From the NCBI RefSeq assembly GCF_051020985.1, contig NC_135001.1:12331896-12395895 (forward strand): DNA of 64,000 bases, written 5' to 3'. This DNA is from Nomia melanderi. Lineage: Eukaryota > Arthropoda > Insecta > Hymenoptera > Halictidae. This document shows positions 13,101-24,900 of the stretch, one piece after another. A model generated the notes under the pieces. The model did not search any database. It saw nothing but the letters and a program-made list of their open reading frames with translations, and was not told the origin of the DNA. The position numbers were made by a program, and so were the translations under genes. Within the stretch, counting starts at the first letter, position 1; every line of letters begins with the position of its first letter.

Positions 13101-14250
13101 TGAAACACTTTGTGCTATAACGTATCGATATTTGCGTGTATGGCTTTTATTGTAGATCACTTTGAATAAACACTATCTAATCATGCACTAACTTAAACTG
13201 ATTGAATTTTAAAAGAAAAGGGTACTTTGCCTCATGTTTATTAAGACTCTTGTCTTAGTTCTGAAGCATGAAATGCTCCAAAAAATTTCCGCTATAAATT
13301 TTGAATTATTTCACACATTAAAAACTTAGCTGTATTACAAACTAACATTAATCATGGATAATTATAAATAAATTTTGCTACAATATCATGCTAATTAAAT
13401 GAAATGTTTTTTTCTTAATTTAATTCATTTTTTATTCAATTATAAAACTATTATTACAATTCTTCTTCAATCATAGGAGAAGCCTAAACATGTATAGTTT
13501 ATATGTTGAAGGAAATTAAAGAATTTACATAAATCAATATGTAATGTGCTACATGTTTGGAAATGAACAATATAATTTACTAATTCGTAATTACATAAAA
13601 TTATAACTTTGTAAATTTCTCACTTTAATTTCAATAAAATGAAATAATCGTGATCAAAAAAATGAATAATAAATTCCCTTTCTTACAAAAATACATTAAT
13701 TTTTATATGATTATATTAACCTAACTGTTTTACCGCGAAGTAGCAAAAATTAAAAATCAGTAACATTTTTTAAATGAAAAATGTTCTTAAATATTTTCTA
13801 ATTGTGGAATAATAAATGTATAATGATTATTCAACAATACGATGTACGATATTATTACTAAGTCAACTGTTTTGTTATTCTAAAGACCCTTGAACTCACT
13901 GGCATTGTAAATGATATGATGCAGGGCATTTATCACAGCATATAAGTTCTCCTCCATCTCTACAAGCATCGCAGATATCGCGATTATGACCTCGTCCACG
14001 TCTTTTAAAATATGGGTGTTTCTTTTCTTCCTTATCCTTTTTATTTTTTGCTGCTTTTGAATCCTCTGATACAGGTGGTGCTATAAGCGCTTGAATTTGC
14101 TAAAAATACGAATGTCGAAAAGAAATAAATTTTTTACAGTTATAATTTTATACAATCAAAATATTCTTGTCTTCATTATTATTCGAATTTTTTATTACTT
14201 ACTGGCATTAGACCTCCTATCATTGGAAAACCATATTCTACAGTCCCCAT
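10166..14250 (-). CDS. PHF12: PHD finger protein 12 (Pf1-like), double PHD plus FHA domain
   Basis: Chromatin corepressor subunit. In animals PHF12 bridges SIN3, histone deacetylase and MRG15 in an Rpd3S-like complex on transcribed genes. Exons in transcript order: 14250-14203, 14099-13900, 12006-11732, 11653-10641 and 10546-10166. Phases fit and give 638 residues, shorter than the vertebrate protein (about 1000). PHD finger 1 spans about residues 59-102 (CDACRDGGELICCDKCP...HLQCHYP...WLCYAC) and is split by a 1.9 kb intron. PHD finger 2 spans about 193-237 (CFECGRSC...CDYCPLYFHQDC...WMCPNH). A basic and then Glu/Lys-rich linker follows. An FHA domain runs from about 474 to the C terminus (IGSGPNCDLVLSN...SSKHAIIFF...YELLNYSEYGTVVDN...HGSTLAFGCLLFVF). 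The start GGLMPQIQALIAPP matches the family N terminus. The 78 bp intron 11654-11731 is a multiple of three and open, so its retention would keep the frame. Confidence 0.92.
12007..13899 (-). other. Large PHF12 intron splitting the first PHD finger
   Basis: 1.9 kb AT-rich intron between the exon ending HLQC-H and the exon starting YPAVDP. It hosts a copy of TTAA family D (about 12770-12977). The open frame at 12305-12490 is low-complexity AT-rich sequence and not a gene. Confidence 0.75.
12770..12977 (+). mobile_element. TTAA element, family D copy 1 (in PHF12 intron)
   Basis: Shares with 53639-53901 the blocks ATACATTTTTCTTAGTG, GGAACTGATATAA and the terminus GTTTAGTGTTAA, in the same orientation. 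Its left end is decayed. It has no coding capacity. Confidence 0.6.
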
Positions 14251-14590
14251 TGTGATATAAGTCTTTAACTCGTGAATGCCTGAAATTGTTTTTATTAATT
14301 TTTCTCTTACAACCACATAATATTTGTTTGATTAGGAACAACAGATCTACCCCCACTTTCTATTTTTCATATCTAAGTTGGTTATGTTTAAAACATTGAT
14401 GTAGAAGATACTAGATACGTGGCCCTTGTTTGAGATGTTGCAAACAAACGTCGAAACCATTTCTCATATAATGCCGAATTTATGTAAATACGTAGTAAAT
14501 AAGTACTACTTAAGTACTTAAGTACATAAGAACTTATATTTGAATACAAGTATAAATATTTAATTTATGTACCTCTTATGTTTAATCACT

Positions 14591-14902
14591 GACGAGGTAT
14601 AGGGTAGACATAACATGTAATGTAAAATTTTGTTCTACGCTCTGGGGGGTTACAGGACCCCCATATCATTTTCGTGTCACGTCCTGTCATATCGACTAAG
14701 ACTGGTTTTGTATGGCAACGCTATAAGCGATAGTTAATCAGTTTTTAACATTTTGCTTGATACAGTTTTCCTACTGACGGTTTTCTAAGTGTAGAGGGCA
14801 GAGCAAAACCTCTGATGTTTTACACAGTCGGTAATTCAGAACGTGTGACATCGAATCCCTTAAGCTTACAATGTCTATCTTATACCTTGTCTGTGGTATA
14901 AT
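14591..14902. mobile_element. Inverted-repeat element between PHF12 and mRpL18
   Basis: Opens GACGAGGTATAGGGTAGACA and closes with the near inverse TGTCTATCTTATACCTTGTC, giving imperfect termini of about 21 bp around about 310 bp without an open frame. The left 145 bp recurs in inverse orientation at about 1821-1945. It is a non-autonomous DNA-element candidate. I cannot name the superfamily, and it is distinct from the TTAA families. Confidence 0.5.
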
Positions 14903-15262
14903 GGCACGTTTAATCTATTCTTATATCTACAAGGAATATTCTTTCTTGAAACATATTTCTCAAATGATCATACAATTATATATTAATACTGACTGACGGT
15001 ACAATACAGAATTTAATTTGCCTAATAAATTTGTAAGAAAAGGTTGTTTAAGAAGTGGTTAAAAATATTTTGAAATTCCCAGCATTTATTATTTAGTATT
15101 GACACGTATAAGTAGAGGGCACTACCGTCGTATCAACAAAATAATAGTGGATTTATATGGACTGTGAAAAACAAAGAATTTCATATTTAATTTAAAGAAA
15201 CTTAGTACTTAGGTTACTTGCGTGTACTGACGCTTTTTATTTTTGAAATAAAGTAATATATG

Positions 15263-15283
15263 TATATATATATATATATATAA
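15263..15283. repeat. (TA)n microsatellite
   Basis: Uninterrupted TA run about 45 bases before the mRpL18 start codon. Confidence 0.8.
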
Positions 15284-15327
15284 ATATATTACATCGTCAC
15301 AATATATAAAACAGTTACAATCTTAAA

Positions 15328-16168
15328 ATGTTATTTTTAAGAAGGCTCACAGGTAACATACTTGTTAAAAGGCAGGTGCATGGAAATGCAGAGATAATTG
15401 CAAATTGTAAAGAAGTTAGGAATCGTAATCCAAGAAATTTAGAACGCTTAAGGATTGCAAGGAAACCTATTGGTTATGCTCTTGATAAACAAGGATTTTC
15501 CTATTGGCACAAGTAATATAAATGTGTATAATTATTTAGTATAACCTTAAGCAAGATTTTGTTTATATATTCTCAAATCATATTTTATAAGTGTTTATAA
15601 TTTAATATCTGACATATTTACAACACGTATTTGTAATATAAAATGTTTGTAATTAAAATTTGTGTAGGTTAGTTATATCTTCTACTCAGAGATATGTTAC
15701 CGGAGAAATACATCATTTTGAAAATGGCCCTGTTATTAGAGTTTCAACTAAAGAATGGGGATTAAAAAAGCAATTATATAGGTTTGTATACATTCTGAAT
15801 ATGTTTGTTAAATGTAATATTTAAAGTATAATTATCTTTTTATAGTTAATAAGAATTTTATTCAATTAAAACATAAAATACAGTTCTGAGGACAACACAG
15901 AAAAATATAAATAAAAATTTCTGTTATTTTTAGTTTGAATGATAGCTCAGCACATATAAACGTAGGTCGTGTACTTGCACAACGTTGCCTGGAATGTGGA
16001 ATATGTGAAGTTTTCTTTGATGAAGAAAATGCAGTTAAATCAAAAGACTTGTTACTAGTGGAAGAATTAAAGAAAGCTGGAATAAGTTTATCAGAACCAT
16101 ACAGATATAGACACTTTACTGGTGCCGCTAAATTTCGTGATGAGAAACCTTGGGAATCATATGAATAA
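15328..16168 (+). CDS. mRpL18: Mitochondrial ribosomal protein L18
   Basis: Nuclear-encoded uL18 family protein of the mitochondrial large ribosomal subunit. The vertebrate homologue is also linked to 5S rRNA import into mitochondria. Three exons, 15328-15512, 15668-15781 and 15934-16168, join in phase to 177 residues (human about 180). The N terminus MLFLRRLTGNILVKRQV is basic and hydrophobic, as a mitochondrial presequence would be. The family block NRNPRNLERLRIARKPIGY (about 32-50) leads into GFSYWHK/LVISSTQRYVTGEI, which fixes the first splice junction. The C-terminal part has INVGRVLAQRC, LKKAGISLSEP and RYRHFTGAAKFRDEKPWESYE. A poly(A) signal lies at 16193-16198. Confidence 0.94.
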
Positions 16169-16192
16169 TTGTTTCTTTTGTATATAGATGTC

Positions 16193-16198
16193 AATAAA
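16193..16198 (+). terminator. Poly(A) signal of mRpL18
   Basis: AATAAA 25 bases after the stop codon. Confidence 0.6.
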
Positions 16199-18914
16199 GA
16201 ATGTGTTAACTGTAAAAATAGATATTAGTTATGAAAATTTTATATTATTTTTAATTACAGTGGAAAGTTTATGTATTACGTCATGTAATATTAAATGTCA
16301 GATTTTGTGGGAAAAAAAGGAAACCTTATTTGATGTTCTAAACGACGTTTATTCAATCAAAATTTGCTCTATTTGATTTGATACATTTCTGCTAATATGT
16401 TTTTAATTAATATATTCCTTCTTTGAAAAATTCTAAATGTTTAAAATTAATAAATTCTAATGACACTGTTATAAATTACTGTTTTGAGTTTACCATGCGA
16501 TTCATTTTGCAAAGAAACATTAAAATGAAGTTTTGCAAATCAGTACTGCACTGTTCTTTTTGTCCCCAAATGCTTCGTTTATATTTTCAGCGGTTATTAC
16601 TGCATTATTTGCAAGTTTGAATTCATATAAAAAAATTACAGGAATGTTGATGGTATCCATGTTTTCAAAAAATGATGCAAAAAATAATTATGCACAATTA
16701 GGAGAAACTTTTTTGCAAAGAGTTACTCTGATTATCAACAGTGAAACTATTTAAGAGGTTATATAAAAACCAAAGGAGTAACAACAACAAGAGTACAACC
16801 ATTTATGTGTAAAAAAGATCCGACATTTCGAATTACACGACCTAATACATTACGCATGTATTATTTATGTACATATGAAAGATACAATTATATTGAGTAC
16901 ACAAAGTTTTATATGAATCTTCTGTTATGAATATGTAAATTTAATTCTAAAATATTTCAAAATAAAAGTTTGAAAAAAAAGAAACTTTTTTTAATTTTTA
17001 TGCCATTTGTTTTTTTTATTTGATCCTTTTTAATTTGAAATACTTAAATTTGTACATCATACATTATACAAGGATGATAATAAATAATTCTATTAATATT
17101 AAATAAACATCTAATTTATACTAAATATAGTAAAGTTATAATGTCTGAAAATGCTAAATATATCTGTGCAGAACTTATTACTACAGCAATAGTTACTCAA
17201 ATATAATACTAATATTATTAGGCTATTTTATCTTATATCGGTAAAAGTGGTTTTTGATAAACATAATACTGCACTTGTAATTTTATTATAATTTTAACTA
17301 ATAATGATTAGAAAGTTCAAAAAAGTTAGCAAATTAATTACTTGACGTTTTTAAATGTGTGAAATCACAGATTGTCAGTCATTTGTTAGTACTGTTTCAA
17401 TGAGACACAATAAATATATCAATAATTACACAACTAATTGAGCACAATATAAATTTGTTTACATATTATATAGGCCGCTCAACACAATGATTAATACAAA
17501 TTTAATATAATATAAATTTATTAATAAACATGTGTGTTCTAAATGTGCAATTATTTTTCATAAACATATATATTAATATATATATTTTTCATAAACATAT
17601 ATATTAATATATATATATATTAATGATTGGAAGTATTGATATATACAGTATTTAAGTTCTATTTGGTGAGAACCAGCAAAAATAAATAGAAACTGCTTCT
17701 ACACCACCTCTTTGTAGATTCAATTTTATTACAATAGTATGAAAATTCTAATGATAAAATAAACTTACAGTCATGTGCAGTAAAAATCATACAGAACATA
17801 TGATGTGAAATACTGAGTAAATATTTTTATAAAAGAAGATAGCGTGACATAAACTTATGATTGATTATCCTAATACTATAAAGATATATAAAGATACTGC
17901 AAGTATCTGCAAGATGTTTTATTAATTGTTTCTATTTCATTTGAATGAGTTTGTTTTTAATTATTAATAGACATATTACTATGCTTAAAAAGTAAAAAAT
18001 ATTATATTTTGATTGCATTATTGCAGTTCATGTGGTTTTTTTATTAATATTTTTTAAAATATAAAAAAGTTTTCAGTTTTATTCATTGAATGTATGCTAT
18101 TATAACTGAAGTATATTATAAATATCAGTCGCTATAATTAGAATTATATTGTCACTTATTTTTTCGTAAAATACAATACAATTTGATTTTTGCATGAATA
18201 CTAACTTAAAGATTATATTAAACCAGTATATCTTCTAATTTACCCTGTATAATTTTCACTGTGAATGACTGTATATTAAAGCTGGAAATGGATATTTTGA
18301 ACATGTCATTGAAGTAAAATTAATTACTTAATGATACTTAAAGAAACTTAAAGATAATAGTAAGTAATATCTGATGCACATATTTATACGTGTGTTTTTT
18401 ATGTTTGTAATTTGAATTTACTGCTTTAATATTTCCCACATATTAAATGAAAATAAATTTACATAAATACTGGAACTGTTTGATTTTATTTCATATCACA
18501 AGTTTTTTTGTATTTTCATAATTTCTTATGTAAATAAAGATATTAAAACTAATTTCATGTCAAACATCCAATGATCAGTTATTATCAGTAAACAATTATT
18601 AACATTACAAATATTACTAAATAAGTATTACTACATATAAAAGTAATTTATATTTAAGACAGTTTGAACTATTCCTTTAAAAGGATGAATTTAGTAAAGA
18701 AAAGTATAAAAATGCTGATTAACGTGAAAATGATGTCAAATATACAAACATGCATACTAATGTGATAATTATGAAGATTTTTATTATTTTAGTCACAAAA
18801 TAGTTTGTGCATGATGCGAAAATATTCAATATATCAAATTTTTCCTTAAATATGAAAGAAATTGAATGTCACTGATGGAATGAAGATTTTAAAATATTGA
18901 TATGAATGACTTTT
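16199..18914. other. AT-rich region between mRpL18 and Wnt5 (probable Wnt5 3' UTR)
   Basis: 2.7 kb between convergent genes. Short open frames at 16188-16754 resemble no family I recognise and are AT-rich. A second plus-strand AATAAA lies at about 16961 and may serve a longer mRpL18 transcript. On the minus strand, AATAAA (TTTATT on plus) at about 18780-18785 and 18485-18490 would suit Wnt5. A duplicated AT-rich unit lies at 17553-17622. Confidence 0.5.
17553..17622. repeat. AT-rich tandem duplication
   Basis: Two direct copies of a unit beginning TTTTTCATAAACATATATAT and ending in alternating TA, followed by a further TA run. Confidence 0.75.
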
Positions 18915-21900
18915 TTACTTGCAAGTGTGAATGTCTATACTTTTAACACAAGTTTTACAGTCTACAAAACAACACCAGTGGAATTTGCATTCGCATCTTT
19001 CTCTGAGAGTTGACTTCTGTGTATTGTAACCCCTGCCACAACAAAGGAGGTTGCAGCCGTCCATACCAGATGATGTTCTGTTGCAAATTCTGCCATGTGT
19101 ACCTAGTAAATATAATTTCTAGATTTAAAAAAAGGTCTACATAGTTCATAACCAAAACAAGTAAATAAATAAAAGTAATAAATAGTAGGAAAAATATAAT
19201 TTTGTACTCTCCTTTCGTATTTCACATAAATACATATTACCCATGAAATTAGTTACCTAATGATCCATACGTTTCATTAGGAAGACAATAGTTCGGCGAA
19301 TCGTCTAAGTAAACCAGATCACTTGCCGTAGGCAATGAAAAACGTGGATCTCGCATCGACAAACGACCCCGTCTATTTACTCTGACTTCCGTTGCTCCAT
19401 CATATTTATCTAAAAGGAAATCACCTGTAAACATTAAATATCATCGATGAATTAATAATCCAAGTATTCATACGTGCATGTATTTATAAGACAGTTGAAG
19501 TTGATGGTTTACACACATCTAAACGGATAAAAAAAAGTTAATTTTTTTTTTAATATACAGGGTGTGTAAAAAAAGGGGTCCAATACTTGAAGGATATATA
19601 AAAAAAATATTCTAATCAATATGGATCTTAAAAGCAATTGTTTCGATAAAAAATCAACCTGTTAATACCCTGTATGTTTAAAACCTTAACTAATAATATC
19701 ATGAATAGACCGAATACACATTTAATTCTGGTTTAATTCTTCGAATTACGTGCAAAATATAATTGTTAAAAAGCAAATAATTGTAGGAGAAAGACATACC
19801 AATTTCTCGGAACGATGCAAGTTGTTGCCAACAAGTAATCAAGCTACAGCTTCCCGAAACTCCGTGGCACTTGCATGTTACTTTAGACTTTTTAATAACA
19901 GCCTGCGAAAAACATATCATTCTTATGAATTCGCAATCAATATTTCATCATTAAATGATATCAACATGTTCCTTCTAATTTTACATTTTAAATAAGTCTG
20001 TTTGATGAAATTCAGAAAGTTAATTTTACCCTACGACCAGCTTCGTTATTATGAAGATTCATCAGGCTCCTGCCTTGTTCTCTGCTGCCTCTTTTAAAGC
20101 TGCGCTCGCGTTCCCTTACATCTACGAATGCCTGTGTAAACCTAAAATAATTAAGAATCTGTCGTTTCCCATGTAACTTTAACATAAGGATATTTGATAC
20201 TAGTTTCAACAACATTTATTAAGTACTCGTTCGGGCTGGTTATAAACGTTTAACGATTTTTGGTTTTCAACTATTTCTCACTTTTATGAAAGACATAATG
20301 TGGCATTAACAAACTTCTTGGTAAATAGAAATACAGAAAACATGATAATCAACTTGGTTTTCTAAATAAAACAGTTCTGAACCGCGTAACACGCTTGTAC
20401 CTTTAAGCAATTTTTCATTTACAAACAAATGAAACAAATAATTCAAATGTTATGTCTTATATTTGAAATGATGACGCGCTGACAGAAATCTTGTCGACTA
20501 AAGGATTGATATAAGAAAGAGTACGTAACGATTAAACCATTTTAATCAATGTTCTACTCTATACATAACTGCGATTACGATATTTATAATTCCTCCCTGT
20601 AAATTATAAAGAGCTGTTTATACATTAAAAGCCTATTCAATGTTTCAAAAATAAAAATAAATGAAGTGAATTCCATTTCTATAGAATGATTTATCTTTGA
20701 AACCTTAAGATGACATTATCGGACAGACCTTTCCGGTAAACCTAAATGACTACTGCGCGAATGGGTTGAAAAGTTCTTTATAAACTCAGTACTTACTTGT
20801 AACCGTACTCAAGATTGTCCCCGCATCCGCCCCAAATCCAATCGTGATGCAAATCTCTCGGTCTGTTACTCCTGGAGCAACCGCACGAGGATAATTGGCC
20901 GTCTCTGCAGGATCGGCTGATCGAGTAGACTACTCCTGCAGCTGTGATTGCATGAACGAACGCGGTTTCCCTACTGGCTACGAACAGAGAAGTATAATTC
21001 GTACATTAATTATAAAGGGCAATCCGGTTATAATTGTTACCTCAAGGAATCAATTTATATATAGGTACATTCAGAAATCTCGACAAAGTGTACACCGTTA
21101 TATGCTTACCTATTCTGAGTACCGGCCCGAACACAGTCTCGTCACGAACAGTGGAGCAATTCCACCTTCGGTCACGAAATTGGTGCTGGCACTCATTAAT
21201 TCCGAATTTCGCCCCTTTAGACACGCTGGGCATGTGATCCACGGACAGCTGACACAGTTTCTCTTGGCCCTGCGACAGACCTTTCAGCCCGTAACAGATA
21301 GTGGACGCTGCTATGTCATACGTCTCTATCATTTGGGCAGACTCGAGTTGCGGGAAGTGTTGCAAGCCGACGTTTCTGATAACACCGAATTATATTACGT
21401 ATGATAGCAACATGAGATTCTTTCGAATAATTCTTGTATAACAGAAATTTAATAATATTAACTATTATTATAGATTTAGGGCACATTGCTTAATACTAGA
21501 TCTACCGAGCAGTCACATTGACTTTCTTTTATTCTTTTGGAGATATTGTAAGAGTGTATGTATTAAGATTTTCATTGACTTATATTTTAGTTCATACATT
21601 ACCAAATCACGTGATTTAGCCATTTTCCTGAGAAACGCTTGTATCTTCTCAATAATTGTAAAAGAAGAAATCAAGAATAGGTCATCTTGAACTGTCTGGT
21701 AGTTTTAGTATTAACACCAGAACTATCGCACCTATTAAAATGACGAGTTTCAATATTTTTATTTCACAATTATTGATATCTTAAAGGTGTTAAATATATC
21801 AGAAATGGTTTTACAATTTTTATAAGAATAACATATTAATCATATTAAACACTCGGTAGTTCTAGCGTTAAGGTTCTTAGGACAATCGAGTTCGCGACGA

Positions 21901-24900
21901 GGACAGTTGTCGCTATATTAACGTCAAAGCTAAAGCTTAGGAGTCAATTTATTACAATACATTTTTTACTGATTTTAAAACTTGCGTTGATCATCGGAGT
22001 TCTAAAAGCTAAATTATTACTACTACATAATTTTGACATATATCGGATAACTGAAATTGGTTCACAACTTATGTCGTTTAACACGTTTGCTGCCACTGTG
22101 GTCACCGATGACCGGAGCTTCCAAAATGACTTGAAAACAATTATAATTTGTCAGACATCTGACGTCAAATGAAAATGTTCAATACCGTGAATAACTAAAT
22201 AATAATGTAACGTAAGAATCACGATATCAAATAATAAGTAACCGTTCCTCGAATTCACAGCTGACCGAATGCGTGCGACTCAATCTTAATGATCTCTTCA
22301 TCGAACAACCAGTACAACCCTCCTGTTCCAGGAAGCAGGGCGTAAACGCAATCCGATTTCTAGAAATTCGTCACGCCGATTACGCGGGATTCGAAAAGGG
22401 AAACCGGTGGGCGATCAACGCAACGGTCCTCCGCGCCAATTTTTAATGGCACGTTTGGGCGTCGACCGAACCGGATGATGGAACGGTCCCGTCACAGACA
22501 GAAAAGTTAGGGGTCTCGAACTAGGGTAGCGATCTCAGATTCGAAACGGTTGCTCGTAAACGTTTCAGTTACGATACGGGCACACTCGAATGATCTAATA
22601 TCGCCAATCAGACATACGAACCGAGTCCTAACGACTTTCGGTCGATGGAACTCGTGTCCACGACGCGTGGGAAACAATGAGAAAGAAGGTCTGGTTCTAT
22701 GGTTTTGATATATTTTCATTTCGGATATGAAATATCATGTATATATGCAGTTACCTACGTTCTTTAGCTCTACAATGATGAGTGAGATCCATGATGAAGA
22801 TTAAGTTGACTAATTCGGATTAAATTAACAAAAATCGATGTCTCTCGTTGCATGTGGATTGAAACAAAAGATTATTCTACTGTTTTCGATATTTCATCTT
22901 CAAAGTTAATATGTATTTACAATCAGGGCCATCCCGAGAGTGCGAGGAGCATACCGCACCCGTACGGCAAAAAATAATTATCTGATAAGATTTATTTTAT
23001 TCGCCTAATATCTAGCTTGAATTATGCAATGCAGTAAAATTATTAATAGTGTGAAAAGTCAGACAGAGTACTGCCTTACAAGCCAATCAAAGTTAGCACC
23101 CAGGTAGCAAACATCTTTGGCATGCAATACCTTTTGCTTATAATGAACGAAATGTTTTTTGACATTTCTATGCGAATTACTGATGGCAAAGTCCTGTGGG
23201 ATGTGTTATTTTCTTATTAACACGTCGATTTCCAAATAAACATTTATCGAAACAGTTTCCTTAATAAACTAGAAACCGGTTTGTTTGATACGTCACCAAG
23301 AAAATTGATGTTTAAGTTTATGTAAAAATCGATGTCATCCGAATTGGGGTGACGTAGCAATCAAAGTGTTAAGAAGCTGGTATCTCACGATGCTGTTGGA
23401 CACGTGGGTCTGAACTGACCCGGACATTGTTCAGCGAGGGTTAAACGGTTACATTTTCAATTTTTTTCCCATCATAACTAAAATGTCCCATGGTATATAA
23501 GATTGCACTAGGGAGCGCATAATAGAGAGCATTAATATTCCGGAACACGTTTCGACTGTGATATATCATCGGCTTTGCACTCCCCTAAAACAATGACGCT
23601 GGGAATCACGGGAAGGGAACGATAATATTTCGAAGGATCCTGCCCACGCGAATTCGTGGGACACTGTGGACTGTACCGTCCCAAAAAGTAATGTCTCGTG
23701 TCTCTTAAAAGATTGTAGCAACAATCGTACGACTTCACGTACCGGGTGTTCAACATTGACTTTTCTTCACAATATCGAACAAAAAACTTAAGTTTCTATA
23801 AAAGAATATGATTATTAGATTTATTTTACCAACTTCGAACGACAGAGTAAAAAAAACTCGGAACATGAAAGTGTTAAAGTTTAGAAAAGTAAATTTCGAT
23901 TTTTGTACCTAGTTCTAGAAACGAAAAATTAAGTGAAGATTTATACATTTCATTAAGATTGTAAGGTGTAATCGATACTACTACTACTACTAGTACTACT
24001 ATTACTACTAATAATAATAATAAAAAGATGTAATTTTTCGTTCACTTACAGTGTACGTGGAATTTATTAATTAAATCATTGCGTTATCCTTAATAAATTC
24101 TTACGAAAGGCTGTTGGACAGATGTGACCCGAAAAAGAAATAATAAAAAGTAAAATTATCTTACAATCAATCATTTTGTCTGAAAAGACAATGGGCATAT
24201 CTGCGTTAATATGTCTCTCCTTCCTCAATATAATTTGAAACGTATCGCTGAACTGTGGATCGTAGCAAGTCAACGATATTCATCAATTTGGTGTATACAG
24301 GGTGTTCTGAAACTTGTGGTATATTCGGGAAGGGCGATTTTATATAATATTGAGAAATCGACGCAATACGATAAAATCTGTTCGCTCATCAAATGTGTTA
24401 ACATTTTGACTGCCACGAAAAACTTCAGCGTTTTATGTATCACTTATTCCTTTGTAGTAAAAATAAGAAGGAACAATTACCAACTATTTGGTACGCAGTT
24501 ATTAGGTTACACTATGATCAACTTATTCACGCTATTAAACATTTTCATTCAACTCCAGTTAACTTACGAATTATTGTTGTTTTCAAGTAATTTGGAAGCT
24601 CCGGTCATCGGTGACCACCGTGGCAGTCAACGTGTTAATGCTCTTGAAGCAAATGCGCTTAGATAATTTTTATTCAAATATACACAGTAGAACGAGATTG
24701 TTTCGTTTGTCTCATTTTTTAAATAATCGAAATTTAAACACGTTCTGTTAGTAATTATAATCAAACAGAAACGAACTCAATAAATTTTCAAATTGGACCT
24801 TTCTTAAATCAACATATCAAGCGTAAAAAAATTATTGTACATTTTTTACTAATTTCCTGGTATAAAAGAATATGAAGTAATAAAACTAATCTGTTCTTGA

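Larger units (their letters stand above)
14251..15327. promoter_or_regulatory. Divergent promoter region PHF12 / mRpL18
   Basis: About 1.08 kb between opposed start codons. Just before the PHF12 ATG the minus strand reads AATTTCAG/GCATTC, a possible acceptor of a 5' UTR intron. The centre is occupied by an inverted-repeat element (14591-14902), and a (TA)n microsatellite lies next to mRpL18. Confidence 0.5.

Noticed and set aside
16188..16754. Three short plus-strand frames after mRpL18
   Set aside because: AT-rich, overlapping, no family features; more likely 3' UTR or intergenic DNA.
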